NCBI GenBank assembly: GCA_024102635.1 | Contig: JAGFJO010000082.1 | Location: forward strand, 1-64,000 | Source of the DNA: Deltaproteobacteria bacterium | GTDB lineage: Bacteria; Bdellovibrionota_C; UBA2361; JAGFJO01 | Reading direction: 5' to 3' | Length of the DNA stretch: 64,000 bases | In this document: positions 60,853 through 64,000 of the stretch, in pieces | How the letters are laid out: every line of letters starts with the position of its first letter | Position numbering within the stretch: position 1 is the stretch's first letter | Notes under the pieces: model-generated | The model's input: the letters and a program-made list of their open reading frames with translations, nothing else | The model's database searches: none | Told to the model about the DNA's origin: nothing | Position numbers and translations under genes: made by a program

Positions 60853-63720
60853 ATGCGTAAGCCAGGAGCAGATTTCAACCAACCACGGCAATTTGAATCT
60901 GAACGACATCACGATCTGGCCACTGATTCCCTTACATTAAAAGGCTATAGGGAGATAAGGGAAGACCTTTCGGTCTTCATTGAGACCAATCCATTCAAAA
61001 CTTTAATTGCAAATGTAAAAAACCCTGCTCTTAGGGAGCGTTTGCAGTCAGCCGCAATCGATGAAGGTTCTGCCAAGTTGGCAATGCTTGCGGAGATTCC
61101 AAACGAAATTCACCGTCTGACACGAGTGGCTCTTGGCGCAGCGGTCGATCTGCTCGCAAGCCCGGTTTCTCCCGATGATAAAGACTTTAAAAGCTGCATT
61201 AAGGCAAGCAAATGGAAGGACGCGTGCAGAATAGAAAAAACATGGGAGGAAACAATAAAATCGCTGCGGACTGCGCTAGATCTCCCAGGTCAGGACAATC
61301 AAGAGTTACTTAGGAAGATCGGAAAAATTTCGTCACTATTGGAAAAGTTTGATAAGGAGCTGTCACCGTATGGGGATTATTTCGAAAGGAAGCTTTTTGG
61401 CAATAAGTATGCAAGGGCAGTGACCGTTCGGGGACTAGCCAATGGCAAGGTAAGATCCCTTTGTGAGACCTTGGGTGAAATGCTGCGTTATGAATCGACT
61501 TCGCCGGGGGCTTTGGACGATACAACTGACCCTGTAGAAGCCCGAAGGCACTATTCAGCCTTCGATAGGAGAGTGGAGCGTACTGTGGCAGATCTAAGGG
61601 CAGCAGAGGCGGCAGCGCCGCGCGGCCGTTCATTCGAAAGTCGTCTCCAACTACTTTTGCAGAACATAGAAGAAGTCGAAGCAATGTCGGCGCTGTTAGG
61701 GGTTGTGAGAGAAAGTTCCCTTAACTCATCCGACGGGCTTTATAAAAGTAAAACCTACTACCAGTCGCCGGAGGTGTTCAAAGGGCTTCGGAAAGCGGCT
61801 GGGTTAGATCCACAGATTTGTGAGGCGGTAGTAGTTGGCGGAGGTCCCGGGGGTATTGCCACCGCACATCATCTCGCTCAGCGAGGGGTGGACGTTGTTT
61901 TGTTTGAAGCTGGGAGCTTGGGCCAAGCTTTTAGCGATGCAGGAGCGGGGCACACGCACGAGCTTAGGACAAATCAGTATCAAAGTTCTCTGGCCAGGGA
62001 CAAGGTGGTCTCAAGAAGCGTCCTCTCCGATGCCGGTATGCAGTATGTGGTGCCGGAGCTCGGACTAGATGGCTTTGCCGAGAAGGCAAGGCAGGCGCGT
62101 GCTGATTTCTTAGATATGAGCTTGGGGACGGAGCGCATGAGCCCCAAGGAGAGGATGGACCCTCTCTATCCAGTCAATAGGAACCTCTTTTGGAGCTATC
62201 TCGCTACTCTGGCTGACAAAGCGGTTGAGGCAGGCTCCGCTACTATAATCGAACATTCGCCGCTATCTCCCCGCTATCCATTGTGGGATGCGAAAAGAAA
62301 CCTATGGTGCGTTCAGACCGCACAAGGACACGAGATATACGCGCAGAAGTTGGTGCTCGCAACAGGGCTGCAAGGCTCAAGTGTTGAGAACTCAAGGCTG
62401 CCGGACATTTTTCAGAAATTTGCGGCGCAGAATGAAGAAAATACATTAACGTTACTTAATCGAAAGCAGTTGCGTGAGAAAGCCGACGAAATCGCAGCTT
62501 TGATGTCTAATCAAAGTACGCCTTCGGAAGCTCCGCAAAAGAAGGTTATTCTTCACGACTCAAATCTGGGGCAGCCCGAAATCCAGAGCTATATTCGTGG
62601 CCTTAAAGAGGGGACGCGCGCAGTTCTAGTGGGAAGCGGCGAATCTGCAATTAAAGCTGCGCTCGATTTTCTTGACCAGAACCCAGGATGTAATCTGGAT
62701 TTTTATTGCAAAGGAAAGCTCTATCCCTATCAGGTGCAGTTTCCGATAGTCACAAGGGGAGATGAGCCCTTCGAGCGTGCTGTCTTTGACGAGGAGTTCG
62801 CAAAGATAACACTTGCCCAGGTTGGCAAAGTGTTTGGCTCGCCAGTAACTCCGCGAAGCCTGGCGGACCTCCTGAACGCTGTGAAGGACGGGCGGGTCCG
62901 GCTCTTTGAAATGGGGGAAAAGTTTGACGATTCGTCAGTTGAGCTGATGCCGGGAGAGGGCGGAAAAGCAGTTATTAGACTCAATCCGAAAAACGATAAG
63001 ATTTGGACCCAGCTAAAAGAGCAGGAGGTAGAGTTTAAAGCACACGGCATACTCGATTCCGCGCAGACCATGCTTCCTCGAACGAAGTGGCAGCCCCTTA
63101 CCGAATGTGACGGCCCGATCATAATCGCGACTGGGTATGACCAGGAAAGAGCATCTCAGCGCAATCAATTCGCGCCGTATCTTTTTGATGCGAAGCAGAT
63201 TGTGGCGCTGAATCGGGACGACTTTCTCCCGGCACAGTACGAAATGGCTGGTGAGGGTAGCGTAGCGTCCAAGTCTAATTCGCATCTATTTACGCTGGGA
63301 ACAGTAAACCCGCAGTCTGCCTACGATACCAATCTAACAGGCATAGGCACTCGCGCTCATTTTATAGCAGCTGAAATAGCAGCGTCCCTTGGGAAGGGGC
63401 TACCGGAAGAGAAATTTGAACCAGGCGTACCTAGAGAACCGGAGGGCAGGTTAATCTATGAACAGATGCAGGCTGATTCACAGCGGAGAAGGGCGGTCTT
63501 TCAGCATGCTGACGATCTATACATCGCGCAGCTGGCAGATAAAGAGTCAAAAGGCACCTTGGAGCCGGTAGAGCGGGTTGTGCTGGATCGATTTCGCACC
63601 CTGCACGACAAAGTTGACACTGCGCTGATTGATTGGACAATCGACCGCGGGAGCTACACAAAGCCGCTTTTTGAGAACCTGGCCAACGTTTCTGACCGCA
63701 TAGTTCGTTCGAAGAATTAG
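60853..63720 (+). CDS. Large FAD/NAD(P)-dependent oxidoreductase with novel N-terminal domain
   Basis: The product has 955 residues. Residues about 1-320 are a charged helical region with no recognised family. A first dinucleotide fold starts at EAVVVGGGPGGIATAHHL (about 325-341), followed by VVLFEAGSLGQ. The second nucleotide-binding motif is AVLVGSGESAIKAAL (about 590-605), and ATGYD marks the flavin domain end. The arrangement resembles flavin-dependent N-hydroxylating or FMO-type monooxygenases. The reaction and substrate are unknown. The gene is AGGAAG-preceded (GAGGAAGTGTAA before ATG). Confidence 0.8.
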   Translation: MRKPGADFNQPRQFESERHHDLATDSLTLKGYREIREDLSVFIETNPFKTLIANVKNPALRERLQSAAIDEGSAKLAMLAEIPNEIHRLTRVALGAAVDLLASPVSPDDKDFKSCIKASKWKDACRIEKTWEETIKSLRTALDLPGQDNQELLRKIGKISSLLEKFDKELSPYGDYFERKLFGNKYARAVTVRGLANGKVRSLCETLGEMLRYESTSPGALDDTTDPVEARRHYSAFDRRVERTVADLRAAEAAAPRGRSFESRLQLLLQNIEEVEAMSALLGVVRESSLNSSDGLYKSKTYYQSPEVFKGLRKAAGLDPQICEAVVVGGGPGGIATAHHLAQRGVDVVLFEAGSLGQAFSDAGAGHTHELRTNQYQSSLARDKVVSRSVLSDAGMQYVVPELGLDGFAEKARQARADFLDMSLGTERMSPKERMDPLYPVNRNLFWSYLATLADKAVEAGSATIIEHSPLSPRYPLWDAKRNLWCVQTAQGHEIYAQKLVLATGLQGSSVENSRLPDIFQKFAAQNEENTLTLLNRKQLREKADEIAALMSNQSTPSEAPQKKVILHDSNLGQPEIQSYIRGLKEGTRAVLVGSGESAIKAALDFLDQNPGCNLDFYCKGKLYPYQVQFPIVTRGDEPFERAVFDEEFAKITLAQVGKVFGSPVTPRSLADLLNAVKDGRVRLFEMGEKFDDSSVELMPGEGGKAVIRLNPKNDKIWTQLKEQEVEFKAHGILDSAQTMLPRTKWQPLTECDGPIIIATGYDQERASQRNQFAPYLFDAKQIVALNRDDFLPAQYEMAGEGSVASKSNSHLFTLGTVNPQSAYDTNLTGIGTRAHFIAAEIAASLGKGLPEEKFEPGVPREPEGRLIYEQMQADSQRRRAVFQHADDLYIAQLADKESKGTLEPVERVVLDRFRTLHDKVDTALIDWTIDRGSYTKPLFENLANVSDRIVRSKN

Positions 63721-63851
63721 GATCAAGTACTTCCTATTGGATTAGAAGCTCGCGGGTGGAACAATGGCCTTAATTATATCCGCCTAGATAGGACTCCAAC
63801 CGTTTTAAAATTGGGCTTCCAAACCTTTTTTGCCACCGCCGAGAACTGGAT

Positions 63852-64000
63852 CTACTCCCACTCCAAATCCGTCGAAGGAAGACGATTTTTTCGAAGAGCT
63901 ACGGTCTCCGTCACCATCTGTTTAAAGCGAGATCTCCCCTCCAGCAGAAGTGATACCTTAACCTCCGCGCCTACTTCGTCAAAGGTAATGATGCCGGATT
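63852..64000 (-). CDS. C-terminal end of a gene running off the window
   Basis: The last 49 codons of a minus-strand gene end in TAG at 63854-63852. The peptide (GIITFDEVGAEVKVSLLLEGRSRFKQMVTETVALRKNRL) is a strand-helix unit typical of a folded protein. The frame is open to the window edge. The family is not identifiable from this short part. Confidence 0.55.
   Translation of the reverse strand, partial: SGIITFDEVGAEVKVSLLLEGRSRFKQMVTETVALRKNRLPSTDLEWE

Noticed and set aside
1-64000. CRISPR arrays, rRNA and tRNA genes
   Set aside because: No direct-repeat array with spacers, no rRNA-like sequence and no cloverleaf with a GGTTCGAATCC-type arm was found by eye. GGTTCGAACC near 41647 lies inside the yqhA remnant and is not a tRNA arm.

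Overview
The window looks like the chromosome of a free-living, flagellated Gram-negative bacterium of moderate GC content. The evidence is a flagellin, outer-membrane-type beta-barrel and lipoprotein genes, an FtsH protease, a BamE-like lipoprotein and many signal-peptide proteins. Thr/Pro-rich linkers (TPT, TATRT), FG-GAP repeats, PD40 propellers and WPPNHK-type secreted domains suggest a deltaproteobacterial-grade or related deep lineage (Myxococcota, Bdellovibrionota, Desulfobacterota or Binatota-like). The window alone does not settle this. I see no rRNA, tRNA, CRISPR array, insertion sequence or prophage. Gene strands alternate often and operons are short.

Layout. 0-4.3 kb: large secreted protein, Thr/Pro-rich lipoprotein and a coupled DUF6502 gene, all on the minus strand. 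4.4-10.1 kb: a small ORF, a thioredoxin-fold protein plus lipoprotein operon, a 16-cysteine lipoprotein, a methyltransferase and a secreted Lys-tailed protein. 10.1-16.5 kb: ACP-like protein without the pantetheine serine, CDP-alcohol phosphatidyltransferase, glucose-6-phosphate dehydrogenase fused to a cyclic-nucleotide-binding domain, two orphan genes, an FHA protein with a degenerate cyclase domain, and a BON protein. 17.3-31.4 kb: beta-barrel protein, DUF707 protein, stress membrane protein, APC permease, a 747-residue orphan, two polytopic glycosyltransferase-like proteins and a DUF3859 protein. 31.4-39.6 kb: Hsp33-like chaperone, Cys-rich secreted protein, frameshifted PD40 propeller gene, response-regulator-like protein, polytopic membrane protein and FtsH. 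39.8-54.4 kb: secreted propeller, decayed yqhA, HEAT-repeat membrane protein, nucleotidyltransferase-like protein, vanadium-type haloperoxidase, a lipoprotein trio whose last member has an in-frame TGA, a 1190-residue beta-lactamase-fold/glycosidase-like/FG-GAP protein, and YjdM. 54.5-64 kb: methyltransferase, glycosyltransferase with helical repeats, a flagellin carrying a seven-blade FG-GAP propeller, M16 peptidase, and a 955-residue flavin oxidoreductase.

Themes. (1) Envelope and surface: about ten secreted proteins, six with Lys/Arg-rich segments, and five glycosyltransferase-like genes. (2) Signalling: G6PD fused to a cNMP sensor and an FHA/pseudocyclase lie within 4.5 kb of each other. 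(3) Motility: flagellin filaments predicted to display integrin-like propellers, beside a glycosyltransferase that might modify them. (4) Gene decay: three genes are broken in different ways (frameshift, in-frame stop, truncation plus frameshift). Pending read-level verification, these may be real pseudogenes or partly assembly errors.
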